Source of the DNA: Terriglobia bacterium
GTDB taxonomy: Bacteria; Acidobacteriota; Terriglobia; Bryobacterales; Bryobacteraceae
DNA length: 64,000 nt
Direction: 5' to 3'
Assembly: GCA_021324615.1 (NCBI GenBank)
Contig: JAJPIT010000080.1
Coordinates: forward strand, 48,511 to 112,510
Under the pieces are notes generated by a model. The model worked only from the letters and a program-made list of their open reading frames with translations, did not search any database and had not been told where the DNA came from. This document shows positions 35,586 to 48,036 of the stretch, piece by piece. Position 1 is the first letter of the stretch; the number at the start of each line of letters is the position of its first letter. The position numbers and the translations under genes are program-made.

Positions 35586-35909
35586 ATGACAGTGGTGAAA
35601 TTCCTGCTTTGCGCCGGCCTCTGCCTGTTCCTCAGCGGATGGGCTCCGGCGCAGCAGTCCACGCCGCAGGAAAAAAAGCCCGACGCCTTCTTCTCCGGCA
35701 CGGTGACCGAGAGCACGCCCGAGCGGATTTCGGTTTCCCGCCGCATCTCCGGCAGGCAGGAAAAGCGCACCTTCCGCGTCACCCCGGAGACCAGGATCGA
35801 AGGCAAGCTCCAGGCCAGGGTCCGGGTGACGGTGCAGTACATCACCGCCGAAGACGGCTCCAGCACCGCCACGCGGATCGTGGTCCACAGCGCGGCGCCG
35901 AAAAAATGA
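35586..35909 (+). CDS. Small secreted hypothetical protein
   Basis: The 107-residue product has a signal peptide (about 1-23, ending A-P-A-Q). The rest resembles a small beta-barrel: F-F-S-G-T-V-T-E-S-T-P-E-R-I-S-V followed by a strand-rich part with T-P-E-T-R-I-E-G and V-R-V-T-V-Q-Y. This is the pattern seen in DUF5666-like domains, but I am not certain of the family. It lies 37 bp after truB on the same strand and converges on glmU. Function is unknown. Confidence 0.65.
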   Translation: MTVVKFLLCAGLCLFLSGWAPAQQSTPQEKKPDAFFSGTVTESTPERISVSRRISGRQEKRTFRVTPETRIEGKLQARVRVTVQYITAEDGSSTATRIVVHSAAPKK

Positions 35910-35919
35910 AGGCCGGCGT

Positions 35920-37320
35920 CTACTCCGGCGGCGGATCCCCGCTACGCCCCCTTTTCTTCGCCACCCACCCCTGCTTCACCACCTGCCGGCCGCGTCCCAG
36001 CGCGAGCGCCCCGTCCGGCACTGCCTCAGTGATGACGCTGCCGGCGCCCACATAGCTGGCCTCGCCGATCCTCACCGGAGCGACCAGTGTCGCATTGCTC
36101 CCGATGAAGGCGCCATCGCCGATCTCGGTCTGGTGCTTGCGCTCCCCGTCATAGTTGCAGGTGATCGTCCCCGCCCCGACGTTGACCCGCTCGCCGATCC
36201 GTGCATCGCCCAGATACGCCAGATGCTGGCTCTTGGCGCCCGCGCCCAGCCGGCTCTTCTTCACTTCGACGAAGTTGCCCACACGCGCCTCCTGGCCGAT
36301 CTGGGCGTCCATCCGCAGCCGCGCGAACGGCCCGATCTCGGCCCGGGGCTCCACCGTGGATTCGCTGATGAGCGTGTACGGCTTCACCCACACGCCCGCG
36401 CCCAGCCGCGATGACTCGATAATCGCTCCCGCGCCGATCCGGCAGTCCTCGCCGATCTCCGTGTCGCCCAGAAGACGCACCGACGGCTCGATCACCGTGT
36501 CCATGCCCACCCGCACGCGCGCGTCGATCCACACCGTCTCCGGACCCTCGATGGTTACGCCCGAAAGCATCAGCTCCCGGGCCTTGCGCGCGCGCAAAAT
36601 CCGGTCCGCCTCGGCCAGCTCCACCCGGGTGTTGATCCCCAGCAGCTCCCGCGGATCGTCCAGATGCATGACGCGAACGCGATGCCCGCGCGCGGTGAGA
36701 ATCGCGGCCATATCCGTCAGATAAACTTCCCCGGAAACCGGATCCGGCCGGATCTCGCCCAAATAACGCCACAACAGATCAGCGCGGAAACAATAAATCC
36801 CGGAGTTGATCACGCGAATCCGTTTCTGTTCCGGCGTGCAGGCTTTGTCTTCGACGATCATGGTCGCGTTGCCGGCGCTGTCCACCAGGACGCGGCCATA
36901 TCCCGATGGATCGTCGAGCGTGGTGGTAATCAAGGTCGCCGCCGCATCCGATTTCGCCTGCTCGTCGCGCAGGCGAAGAAGGGTCGCCGCCGAAAGCAGC
37001 GGAGTATCGCCGTAGAGGACCATCAGCAGACCGCCCGCTTCGCCTTCCAGCAGCGGGCGGCAGCAGGCCAGCGCGTCGCCGGTGCCGCGCGGCTGCGGCT
37101 GGCGCGCGAAGCGGACCCCCAGCGGGGCCAGTTGCCGCTCCACCCGCTCGGCCTGATGCCCGGTGACCACCACCATGCGGTCCGGCGGCGCCACACCGCG
37201 CGCGGCTTCGATCACATGCTCCACCAGCGTCAATCCCCCGGCGCGATGCAGCACCTTGGCCCGCCGCGACCGCATCCGCGTGCCCAATCCGGCGGCCAGA
37301 ATCGCCACGTTCACGTTCAT
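35920..37320 (-). CDS. glmU: Bifunctional N-acetylglucosamine-1-phosphate uridyltransferase / glucosamine-1-phosphate acetyltransferase
   Basis: The 466-residue product has an N-terminal uridyltransferase with I-L-A-A-G-L-G-T-R-M-R-S, V-V-V-T-G-H and V-L-Y-G-D-T-P-L. From about residue 250 it changes to hexapeptide repeats of a left-handed beta-helix, ending with the acetyltransferase residues near N-Y-D-G and Y-V-G-A-G-S-V. It makes UDP-GlcNAc for peptidoglycan and lipopolysaccharide. The start overlaps the stop of the yvcK-like gene by 4 bp (ATGA), linking sugar-nucleotide synthesis with that carbon-flux factor. Confidence 0.96.
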   Translation of the reverse strand: MNVNVAILAAGLGTRMRSRRAKVLHRAGGLTLVEHVIEAARGVAPPDRMVVVTGHQAERVERQLAPLGVRFARQPQPRGTGDALACCRPLLEGEAGGLLMVLYGDTPLLSAATLLRLRDEQAKSDAAATLITTTLDDPSGYGRVLVDSAGNATMIVEDKACTPEQKRIRVINSGIYCFRADLLWRYLGEIRPDPVSGEVYLTDMAAILTARGHRVRVMHLDDPRELLGINTRVELAEADRILRARKARELMLSGVTIEGPETVWIDARVRVGMDTVIEPSVRLLGDTEIGEDCRIGAGAIIESSRLGAGVWVKPYTLISESTVEPRAEIGPFARLRMDAQIGQEARVGNFVEVKKSRLGAGAKSQHLAYLGDARIGERVNVGAGTITCNYDGERKHQTEIGDGAFIGSNATLVAPVRIGEASYVGAGSVITEAVPDGALALGRGRQVVKQGWVAKKRGRSGDPPPE

Positions 37321-38330
37321 CTTTTTAGATTCGCACGGCCCTGCCGGGCGAGCTGCACGGCGATCGCGCCCAGCACCGCCGGATCGTGCCGGATCTTGCC
37401 ATCCGCTCCCAATCGCGGCATGCGCAGCAGATCCTCTCCGATCACTTTCAGTCCCATCTGTTCCAGCCGCGCGACGTCGTTCTCAACGGGCCGCGCCGCC
37501 TGTCTTTGATAGCGCGCCAGAACCTTGCCCGTGATCGGCTTCGTGTTAATCACGCACGCGTCGATCAGCGCAGCACCGTAACGCCCGGCGTGGCGCCGCA
37601 GCGCCAGGACGTGATCGGAGGCGCGGAAATTGGTGGTCTCGCCCGGCTGCCACATCAGATTCACGAAATAAGCCTTCAGCGCCGGCGATTGCGCGATGGC
37701 CCGCGGAATTCCTTCCACCAGCAGGTTGGGCACGATGCTGGTGAACAGCGATCCCGGACCGAGCGTGATCAAGTCGGCCCGCGCGATCGCTTCCAGCGTC
37801 TCCGGCAAAGGCTTCGGATGCGCCGGCCGCAGCCCGATCCTCTCGATCTTGGCGCGGCTGCGGCTGATCCGCGTCTCGCCCAAGACCTTCCTGCCGTCTT
37901 CCAGCGTCGCCTCCAGCGCCACGTTGGCCGCCGTCGAGGGATAGATCCGGCCCAGCACGGCCAGAACCTCGGAGGAAAGCTTCACCGCCTGGCCGAAATC
38001 CCCGGTCAGGTGCGTCATCGCGGTGAGGAACAGATTCCCGAAGCTGTGGCCTTTCAACCCCCGGCCATTGGAAAAACGAAATTGAAACAATTCCGTCAAT
38101 AATGTTTCATCTTCCGACAGCGCCACCATGCAGTTGCGGATGTCGCCGGGCGGCAGCACCGAGAACTCCCGCCGCAGCCGGCCGGAGCTCCCCCCGTCGT
38201 CGGTCACCGTCACCACCGCCGTGATGTCCAGCGCCTCCGGCTGCGCCTTGGCGTAGCGCTTCAACCCGCGCAGCAGCGTCGAAAGACCGTTCCCGCCGCC
38301 AATCGAGACGATTCGCAGCGGCCTCTTCAT
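37317..38330 (-). CDS. YvcK/CofD-like gluconeogenesis factor
   Basis: From ATG 38330 the product is 337 residues; GTG 38339 is an alternative. The signature S-I-G-G-G-N-G-L-S-T-L-L-R-G-L-K near the start, V-T-D-D-G-G-S-S-G-R-L-R and P-P-G-D-I-R-N-C mark the YvcK/CofD family. YvcK binds UDP-sugars and affects cell shape and growth on gluconeogenic carbon in Bacillus. Its overlap with glmU, whose product is UDP-GlcNAc, fits that ligand. GGGAGG lies upstream of the start. Confidence 0.92.
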   Translation of the reverse strand: MKRPLRIVSIGGGNGLSTLLRGLKRYAKAQPEALDITAVVTVTDDGGSSGRLRREFSVLPPGDIRNCMVALSEDETLLTELFQFRFSNGRGLKGHSFGNLFLTAMTHLTGDFGQAVKLSSEVLAVLGRIYPSTAANVALEATLEDGRKVLGETRISRSRAKIERIGLRPAHPKPLPETLEAIARADLITLGPGSLFTSIVPNLLVEGIPRAIAQSPALKAYFVNLMWQPGETTNFRASDHVLALRRHAGRYGAALIDACVINTKPITGKVLARYQRQAARPVENDVARLEQMGLKVIGEDLLRMPRLGADGKIRHDPAVLGAIAVQLARQGRANLKR

Positions 38331-38441
38331 CGTTGCCACCTGCCTCCCAGGATCTCACGTTCCGGCCCCGCCGCATGCGCCCGAACAAAAACTGTCACCA
38401 ATGTTTTTACCGCGGCAATCGCGGCTGTAACAATCGGCTGC

Positions 38442-38447
38442 TATAAA
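38442..38447 (+). promoter_or_regulatory. -10 box for the PHP gene
   Basis: TATAAA ends 5 nt before the ATG at 38453. This suggests the transcript begins at or next to the start codon. Confidence 0.35.
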
Positions 38448-38452
38448 GGCGC

Positions 38453-39352
38453 ATGAAGTGCGACCTCCACGTCCACACCCTCCACTCCGGCATGTGCACC
38501 CTGCCCCTGTTCCGCCGCTTCTGCCGCGAAAGCTATAGCGATCCGGAAGAAGTTTACGCCACCCTGAAGCGCCGGGGCATGGACCTGGTCACCGTTACCG
38601 ATCACGATTCCATCGGCGCCTCCGAGCCCCTGCGCCGCCACCCCGATTTCTTCCTGAGCGAGGAAGTCAGTTGCCTCACCAGCAGCGGCACGCGCCTGCA
38701 CATGGGAGTCTACGGCATCGCCGAACGCGATCACCTCCAGTTGCAGCGCCGCGCGCGGGATCTGCCGTCGCTGCTGGCCTATCTGGAAGAGCGCGGCCTG
38801 CTGTTCAGCGTCAATCATGTCTTTTCCTCGCTCACCGGCCCCCGCCGCCAGGCCGATTTCGAGGAGTTCGCCGCGCGCTTTCCCGCCCTCGAAACCTTGA
38901 ACGGGGCGATGCTGGAAATCGCCAACCGCAGCGCCGCCGCGCTGGCCGCGCAGACCGGCAAGATCGCCGTCGGAGGAAGCGACGCGCACACCCTGGCTTC
39001 GCTCGGCCGCACCTACACCGAGGTCCGCGGCGCGCGGAACGCCTCCGAATATCTGGCCGGATTGAAGCTGGGACGAGGCAGGGTGGCGGGGGAATCGGGA
39101 GATTACTGCAAGCTCACGCGCGCGGTCGCCTCCATCGGCTGCGATCTGATGCGGGAGCGCCGCGCCGCCCGCCTGCTGGCCCCGCTGCTGGCGGCCGTTC
39201 CGCTTGTGACTCTGCTGAACCTCGCAGTGGAATACGCCTTCGCGCAAAAGTGGAGCCGTCGGGTGTTGTGGAACCGCGCCGCGCCGCGCCCGGACTTCGG
39301 GATGGAACTTCAGGACGCCCGCTTTCGGCGAGGCTCTTCTTCGTCTTCGTAA
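38453..39352 (+). CDS. PHP-domain metal-dependent phosphoesterase
   Basis: The 299-residue product opens with C-D-L-H-V-H-T-L-H-S, then V-T-V-T-D-H-D-S, V-N-H-V-F near residue 120 and G-G-S-D-A-H-T near residue 178, the four metal-binding motifs of PHP enzymes. Relatives include histidinol phosphatase and the AMP- or RNA-degrading YciV. A C-terminal tail of about 80 residues contains a hydrophobic stretch L-L-A-P-L-L-A-A-V-P. Substrate is unknown. The last 43 bp overlap the convergent small zinc protein gene. Confidence 0.88.
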   Translation: MKCDLHVHTLHSGMCTLPLFRRFCRESYSDPEEVYATLKRRGMDLVTVTDHDSIGASEPLRRHPDFFLSEEVSCLTSSGTRLHMGVYGIAERDHLQLQRRARDLPSLLAYLEERGLLFSVNHVFSSLTGPRRQADFEEFAARFPALETLNGAMLEIANRSAAALAAQTGKIAVGGSDAHTLASLGRTYTEVRGARNASEYLAGLKLGRGRVAGESGDYCKLTRAVASIGCDLMRERRAARLLAPLLAAVPLVTLLNLAVEYAFAQKWSRRVLWNRAAPRPDFGMELQDARFRRGSSSSS

Positions 39353-39468
39353 ATGGGAACCTGCTCCAGGTCCTCGGCTTCAAAGACCTGATCGCACTCC
39401 AGGCATCGCAGGTAATCGACCCCATCGCGCCGCATCAAAAATTCGGTGCGCTTGTGCTCACAACCCAT
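39310..39468 (-). CDS. 52-residue zinc-ribbon-like protein
   Basis: This gene is small and only visible on the minus strand. ATG at 39468 gives 52 residues ending at TGA 39310. It carries C-E-H-K-R near residue 3 and C-L-E-C near residue 22, a C-x-H plus C-x-x-C pattern that could hold one zinc, followed by a very acidic stretch E-D-E-E-E-P and a basic C-terminus. A consensus-quality promoter (39489-39516) lies upstream, which supports it as a real gene. Its 3' end overlaps the PHP gene by 43 bp. Function is unknown. Confidence 0.75.
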   Translation of the reverse strand: MGCEHKRTEFLMRRDGVDYLRCLECDQVFEAEDLEQVPIYEDEEEPRRKRAS

Positions 39469-39488
39469 AAAGACACGAGATTATCCCT

Positions 39489-39516
39489 ATTCTAGTCAGG
39501 GCGATTATGTTGTCAA
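39489..39516 (-). promoter_or_regulatory. Promoter of the 52-residue zinc protein gene
   Basis: TTGACA (39511-39516) and TAGAAT (39489-39494) on the minus strand are 16 nt apart. The -35 box overlaps that of the divergent S9 peptidase promoter. Confidence 0.6.
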
Positions 39517-39539
39517 GCCCCCACTTCGCAAAGTAAAAT
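39510..39539 (+). promoter_or_regulatory. Promoter of the S9 peptidase gene
   Basis: TTGTCA (39510-39515) and TAAAAT (39534-39539) are 18 nt apart and a CAGGAG ribosome site follows before the ATG at 39568. It shares its -35 position with the opposite-strand promoter. Confidence 0.55.
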
Positions 39540-39567
39540 CTGACCTACGGAGTCAGGAGATTTCCCT

Positions 39568-42504
39568 ATGCATACCCGCCGCCGGCCCGCTTTCTCGATG
39601 CTTCTGCTTTTGTCCGCCGCAATTTACGCGCAAAAACGCCCGTTGAATCATCGCGACTACGACTCCTGGAAATCCATTCAAACCCCGGTTCTTTCCCGCG
39701 ACGGGAAGTTTCTGGCCTACGCGCTCATGCCGGAGGAAGGCGACGGCCAACTGGTCGTCCGTAACCTCGCCACCGGCCGGGAGTTGCGCGAAAACTGCGG
39801 CGCCACGCCCCCGGCCGGCGACAGCACGGAAGAGGAAGCGCCCCCCGAGGCGCCGCCGGCCCCGCGCACCATTCATATCGCCTTCACCCACGACGGCGCC
39901 TTCCTGCTCGCAAGCGCGTTTCCTTCCAAAGCCGCAGTGGATCAGGCGCGCAAGGACCATAAGCGCCCCGAGGAGATGCCGCGCGATAGCCTGATCATCG
40001 TCAACCTGGCGAATCTCACGGCGTCCCGGATCGCCGACGTATCGAGCTTTCAGGTGCCGGAGCTCGGCCCCAGCTTGGTGGCTTACCTGCGCGGGCCCAA
40101 ACCGGGCGCCTCCGCCGCCAGCGACGGCAACCGCGATCAGGGCCGGGGCCGCACCAGCGCGGGCGCCGCGCGCGGGCGCGGAAAATTCGGCTCGGATCTG
40201 GTGCTCCGCGATCTTCCTTCGGCGCGCGAACGCACGTTTGAGGACGTCGTGGAGTACTCGATCGCCAAGGACGCGAAAACGCTGCTCTACGCGGTCTCCT
40301 CCAGGAAAGAGGAGACCAACGGAGTCTATGCGGTCGCCCCGCAATCCGACGGTCCGCCGGCGGCGATCCTTTCCGGTAAGGGCCGCTACACAAAAATCAC
40401 CTGGGACCAGGCCCAGAATCGCGCGGCTTTCCTCAGTGACCGCGACGGTCAAGCCTCCCACCCCCCCGAATTCAAAGCCTACCTCTGGGAGCGCGGCGGC
40501 GCGGCGGCGGAGATCGTCTCCACCGCAACCGCCGGATTCCGCCCCGGCTACGCGATCCTCGACCGCGGCCCCATGAGTTTTTCGCGCGACGGCTCGCGCC
40601 TGTTCCTGAGCTGCGCGCCGGTCGAGGAGATCGAGGCGCTGGAAACCCAGACCCCCTCCAACGGACCATCCACCGACGACAAAGTTCTGGCCGACCTGTG
40701 GAGCTGGAAGGACGACTACATCCAGCCGATGCAGCGCGTGCGCGCCGCGCAGGAGCGCAGCCGCTCCTACCGCGCCGTCTACAACCTGAGCGATAAAACC
40801 TTTCGCCAGCTTTCCGATCCAACCATGGCGGTCCTCACGCCGGGCGATGACGGCCGTTTCGCGATCGGCGCCGACGACCGCCCCTATCGCCACATGGTGG
40901 ATTATGACGGCAATTACAGCGACATTTATATCGTCGACACTGCGACCGGATCGCGCAAACTCGCCTTGAAAGAATTCCGCGGCGGAGGCGGGCGCGGCGG
41001 AAACGGCATCCAAATCGCGCCCGACGGGCGGCACGCGCTCGCCTACCGGGACAAGCAGTGGTGGTCTATCTCCCTGCCCGACGGCGTGATGATCAACTTG
41101 ACCTCCCGCCTCGGTCCGGCCTTCTGGAACGAGGACGACGATATGCCCGAGGCTCCGCCGCCTTACGGAACCGCCGGATGGACCAAGGACGGCAAGTGGG
41201 CCATTCTCTATGACCGCTACGATATGTGGGGCGTCGCCGCCGACGGCGCCTCCGCGCGCAAGCTCACCGACGGGCGCGGCTCCAATCTGCAGTTCCGCGT
41301 TGTTCGGACCGAAGCGGAGAACGGCGAGGACGAGCGCGGCATCGATCCCTCGAAACCGCTGCTGGCGCGCGCCGAAAACCTGAAAACGCGCGACAGCGGC
41401 CTCTATTCGGTTTCCACCTTCACCGGCGGCCAGGTTCGAAAACTGATTTTCGGAGCGAAAAATTACCGCGTGCTCGGAAAAGCCAAAGACGCCGACGTGT
41501 TTATGGTCACCGCCACCACCTTCCGCGACCAGCCCGACATCTATATCAGCGATTCCTCCTTCCGTGAAATGAAAAAAGTCACCGACGCCAATCCCCAGCA
41601 ATCGCAAATCCTGTGGGGAACCGGCGAGCTCATTTCTTACCGCAATGCCGACGGAGTCGAACTCCAGGCCGCGCTGTACAAGCCGGAAAATTTCGATCCG
41701 TCCAAAAAGTATCCGCTGATGGTTTATTTATATGAACGGCTGACCCAAAACGTCAATAACTTCGTCCGGCCCGCGCCGGGAACTTCGATCAATCTCTCTT
41801 ATTACGTCAGCAACGGCTACCTGGTTTTGACTCCGGACATTATTTACACCACCGGATATCCGGGCGAGAGCGCGCTCAAATGCGTGGTGCCGGCCATCGA
41901 GGCGGTGGCCGCGAAAGGCTACGTGGACCGCGCCCGCATCGGCATCCAGGGCCATAGCTGGGGCGGCTATCAGACCGCCTACATGCTCACCCGGACCAAT
42001 ATCTTCCGGGCCGCGGAAGCCGGCGCCCCGGTGGTCGACATGATCGCCGCCTACGACGGCATCCGCTGGGGCAGCGGCCTGCCGCGCCAGTTCCAGTATG
42101 AAAAAACCCAGAGCCGGATCGGCGGGTCCATCTGGCAGTACCCCATGCGGTTCATCGAAAATTCGCCGATTTTTATGGTGGATCGCATTCACACCCCGGT
42201 GCTGATTCTGGAAAACGACGGCGACGACGCCGTGCCCTGGTACCAGGGAATCGAATTTTTCCTCTCCCTGCGGCGCCTGGGCAAAGAAGCCTATATGTGG
42301 AACTACAACGGCGAGCCGCACGGGCTGCGCCATCGCGCTCCGCAAAAGGACTACACCGTGCGGATGCAGGAGTTCTTCGATCATTTTCTCAAAGACGCGC
42401 CCGAACCGGATTGGATGCGGGAGGGCATCCGCTACATCGACCGGGAGCGCGAAAAAGAAAAGATCAACGCGCTCTACGGCGGTGCGGAGGACCGCAAACA
42501 GTAG
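39568..42504 (+). CDS. Secreted S9-family (prolyl oligopeptidase/DPP4-type) peptidase
   Basis: The 978-residue product has a signal peptide (about 1-21, ending I-Y-A) and a long N-terminal propeller region. The C-terminal alpha/beta-hydrolase domain holds the triad: Ser in G-I-Q-G-H-S-W-G-G-Y near residue 798, Asp in N-D-G-D-D-A near 885 and His in E-P-H-G-L-R-H near 917. S9 enzymes cut short peptides, often after proline. It is longer than classical POP (about 700), in the size range of large acidobacterial and Bacteroidetes S9 proteins. A ribosome site and promoter support the start. Confidence 0.93.
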   Translation: MHTRRRPAFSMLLLLSAAIYAQKRPLNHRDYDSWKSIQTPVLSRDGKFLAYALMPEEGDGQLVVRNLATGRELRENCGATPPAGDSTEEEAPPEAPPAPRTIHIAFTHDGAFLLASAFPSKAAVDQARKDHKRPEEMPRDSLIIVNLANLTASRIADVSSFQVPELGPSLVAYLRGPKPGASAASDGNRDQGRGRTSAGAARGRGKFGSDLVLRDLPSARERTFEDVVEYSIAKDAKTLLYAVSSRKEETNGVYAVAPQSDGPPAAILSGKGRYTKITWDQAQNRAAFLSDRDGQASHPPEFKAYLWERGGAAAEIVSTATAGFRPGYAILDRGPMSFSRDGSRLFLSCAPVEEIEALETQTPSNGPSTDDKVLADLWSWKDDYIQPMQRVRAAQERSRSYRAVYNLSDKTFRQLSDPTMAVLTPGDDGRFAIGADDRPYRHMVDYDGNYSDIYIVDTATGSRKLALKEFRGGGGRGGNGIQIAPDGRHALAYRDKQWWSISLPDGVMINLTSRLGPAFWNEDDDMPEAPPPYGTAGWTKDGKWAILYDRYDMWGVAADGASARKLTDGRGSNLQFRVVRTEAENGEDERGIDPSKPLLARAENLKTRDSGLYSVSTFTGGQVRKLIFGAKNYRVLGKAKDADVFMVTATTFRDQPDIYISDSSFREMKKVTDANPQQSQILWGTGELISYRNADGVELQAALYKPENFDPSKKYPLMVYLYERLTQNVNNFVRPAPGTSINLSYYVSNGYLVLTPDIIYTTGYPGESALKCVVPAIEAVAAKGYVDRARIGIQGHSWGGYQTAYMLTRTNIFRAAEAGAPVVDMIAAYDGIRWGSGLPRQFQYEKTQSRIGGSIWQYPMRFIENSPIFMVDRIHTPVLILENDGDDAVPWYQGIEFFLSLRRLGKEAYMWNYNGEPHGLRHRAPQKDYTVRMQEFFDHFLKDAPEPDWMREGIRYIDREREKEKINALYGGAEDRKQ

Positions 42505-42568
42505 CCGGTGTTTGCGCCCGAAGCCGCAAATCGTGCAAGGTTTCCCTTCACCGCGCGTCCTATTTAAC

Positions 42569-43483
42569 GTGAGAATAAAAACCTACGCGGCCGCCTGCGG
42601 ATTCGCTCTGCTTTCGCCTCTGCCGCCGCGCGCCGCGCCCGTGGAGTTGGGCGCCGCGGAGATCATTCACCGCTCCGTGGAGGCGAACGAGCGAGACTGG
42701 CAGGCCGGACCGTCGTTTTCCCGCCTGGAGCGCGACATTGAAACCAAAGGCGGCGAACAGACCGACCACACCTATCGAGTTTTCCTGATGGACGGCTCGC
42801 CCTACCGCCGCTTGGTCGCCGTCGGCGGTCAACCCCTTTCAGCGGCGCGCCAAAAACAGGAGGCGCAAAAAGAAGGACGCGAGCTGGCGCGGCGCCGCGC
42901 GGAAACTCCCGAAGAACGCCGGCAGCGCATCGACCGCTACAAGAAAGACCGCGAGCACGATCACATCCTGATGATTCAGATGGAGTCCGCGTTCAATTTT
43001 CGCCTGATCGGCGGCGATACGCTGGATGGCCACCCGGTCTATTTCCTGACCGCCGAGCCGAAGCCGGATTATCAGCCGCCCAGCCACGAAGCCAAGGTGC
43101 TCACCGGAATGAAAGGCAGGCTGTGGGTGGATAAGGCCGGGTTTCACTGGGCCAAGGTGGAAGCGGAAGTGGTCCACCCGGTGACGTTCGCCGGATTCCT
43201 GGCCAGAGTCGGCCCGGGAACCAGGTTCATGCTGGAAAAGGAACCCGTCGCCGAAGGCATCTGGGAGCCCCGGAAATTCCAGGCGGAGGTGGTCGCCTCG
43301 GTGCTGTTCTGGTCGAAGACCTCGACCACCGTGAATCTGTTCAGCGACTACCGCCCCAACGGCGCCATCTCAGGCCTGCCGGGGGCGCCGCGGGCCGCCG
43401 ATCTCCAGCTTCAGCGCCAGAAAGTCCAGCAGGTCCTTCAAGGCGAGAATGGCGATCAACTGCCCATGGTCCACCACCATTAG
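42569..43483 (+). CDS. Secreted hypothetical protein (LolA-like beta fold suspected)
   Basis: The 304-residue product starts at GTG 42569; the frame to 42482 overlaps the peptidase gene and lacks a signal. Residues 1-20 look like a signal peptide. The body has A-A-E-I-I-H-R-S-V-E, G-R-L-W-V-D-K-A-G-F-H-W-A-K-V-E-A and V-N-L-F-S-D-Y-R, a strand-rich pattern like outer-membrane lipoprotein-sorting (LolA/LolB-fold) proteins. After D-Y-R about 39 residues, ending H-H-H, run antisense through the end of the M50 gene for 114 bp, which may mean the original stop was lost. Function is unknown. Confidence 0.65.
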   Translation: MRIKTYAAACGFALLSPLPPRAAPVELGAAEIIHRSVEANERDWQAGPSFSRLERDIETKGGEQTDHTYRVFLMDGSPYRRLVAVGGQPLSAARQKQEAQKEGRELARRRAETPEERRQRIDRYKKDREHDHILMIQMESAFNFRLIGGDTLDGHPVYFLTAEPKPDYQPPSHEAKVLTGMKGRLWVDKAGFHWAKVEAEVVHPVTFAGFLARVGPGTRFMLEKEPVAEGIWEPRKFQAEVVASVLFWSKTSTTVNLFSDYRPNGAISGLPGAPRAADLQLQRQKVQQVLQGENGDQLPMVHHH

Positions 43484-44515
43484 CCGGCTCAATCCGGTTT
43501 TTCTCATCTTGGCCAGCGCGGCGACGGCATCGGCATCGGGGGAGATGGTGTTGTCGGCCGAGCACGGCTGCATCATCTCCTGCACGCTGTGCTGGCGCCA
43601 CTCCTCCGGCGGAACATTTTTCACGTCCGCCGCGCTGATGCATCCCTTCAGGCGCGACTCGGACACCACCGGGAACATTTTGAAGTGATAGCGGTAGATG
43701 TAATCGTTGACCAGATCGTCGAGCGAAAGCTGGGGAGGCACGGTGACCGGCTCGGTGCGCATGAACCGGCGGACCGGCTCGCCCGCCAGCGCGCCGCGCA
43801 GAACCACCTGCTGATAGGACTGCTGCGCCGCGTTCCTCAGGAACAGGCCCAGCACGAACCACCACACCGCGCTCACGAAGTTTCCAAACAACAGCGAGAC
43901 CATCGCCAGCCCGATCAGCAGCCAGCCGAAGCCCTCGCCGATCTGCGCCGAAATTTGCGTGGCCCGCGGCAGATCCTTGGTTCGGGCCCAGATCGCGGAG
44001 CGCAGCACGCGCCCGCCGTCCAGCGGAAACGCCGGAATCGAATTGAACGCCGCCAGCACCCAGTTCAGCCATCCCAGATAATGAACCACCCCGGCCGCGG
44101 CCGGCGGCCAGGAGTCCGGCGCGGCGCGGTAAATTCCGTAAAAAAGGCCGCCGATCAGGACACTGGTGACCGGTCCGGCGGCGGCCATCAGAAACTCGGT
44201 GCGGGCGTCGGGCGGCTCGCCGCTCATCTCCGCCACACCGCCGAAGATGAACAGCGTGATGCCTTCCATCGGCAAGCCATGGCGCCTGGCCACCAGCGAA
44301 TGTGCGAACTCGTGCACGACAATGGAGCCGAACAGCCCCAACGCGGCCGCCACGCCCATCCACCAGTAATCGGCTGGGGGCAGCCCGGGGTCTTGATAGG
44401 GAAAGTACCCGACGGCCAGGCTCCAGACGATCAGCACCGCGAGCACCATCCAACTGGCATCCACGCGGACTTCAAATCCCAGCAGCCGGAAAAGTGTGAT
44501 GCGTCCGGCGAACAT
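43370..44515 (-). CDS. Site-2 protease (M50) with C-terminal CBS domains
   Basis: The 381-residue product is a membrane zinc protease. The H-E-x-x-H motif appears as V-V-H-E-F-A-H-S near residue 66 and the third ligand lies in F-N-S-I-P-A-F-P-L-D-G-G-R near 165, with several membrane helices around. The C-terminal part has two CBS units, with T-V-P-P-Q-L-S-L-D-D-L and G-L-S-R-L-M-V-V-D, which usually bind adenosine compounds and control activity. Relatives cut anti-sigma factors or other membrane substrates. AAGGAA precedes the start. It converges on the 42569 gene with a 114-bp overlap. Confidence 0.93.
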   Translation of the reverse strand: MFAGRITLFRLLGFEVRVDASWMVLAVLIVWSLAVGYFPYQDPGLPPADYWWMGVAAALGLFGSIVVHEFAHSLVARRHGLPMEGITLFIFGGVAEMSGEPPDARTEFLMAAAGPVTSVLIGGLFYGIYRAAPDSWPPAAAGVVHYLGWLNWVLAAFNSIPAFPLDGGRVLRSAIWARTKDLPRATQISAQIGEGFGWLLIGLAMVSLLFGNFVSAVWWFVLGLFLRNAAQQSYQQVVLRGALAGEPVRRFMRTEPVTVPPQLSLDDLVNDYIYRYHFKMFPVVSESRLKGCISAADVKNVPPEEWRQHSVQEMMQPCSADNTISPDADAVAALAKMRKTGLSRLMVVDHGQLIAILALKDLLDFLALKLEIGGPRRPRQA

Positions 44516-44580
44516 AGGCGCGCAATTCCTTTCTTCTTAAGAATGCACCCGCGCGCGGCCGAAGTGGGCTTGGCGGCCCT

Positions 44581-48030
<3,450 letters not shown>

Positions 48031-48036
48031 GTCGCC

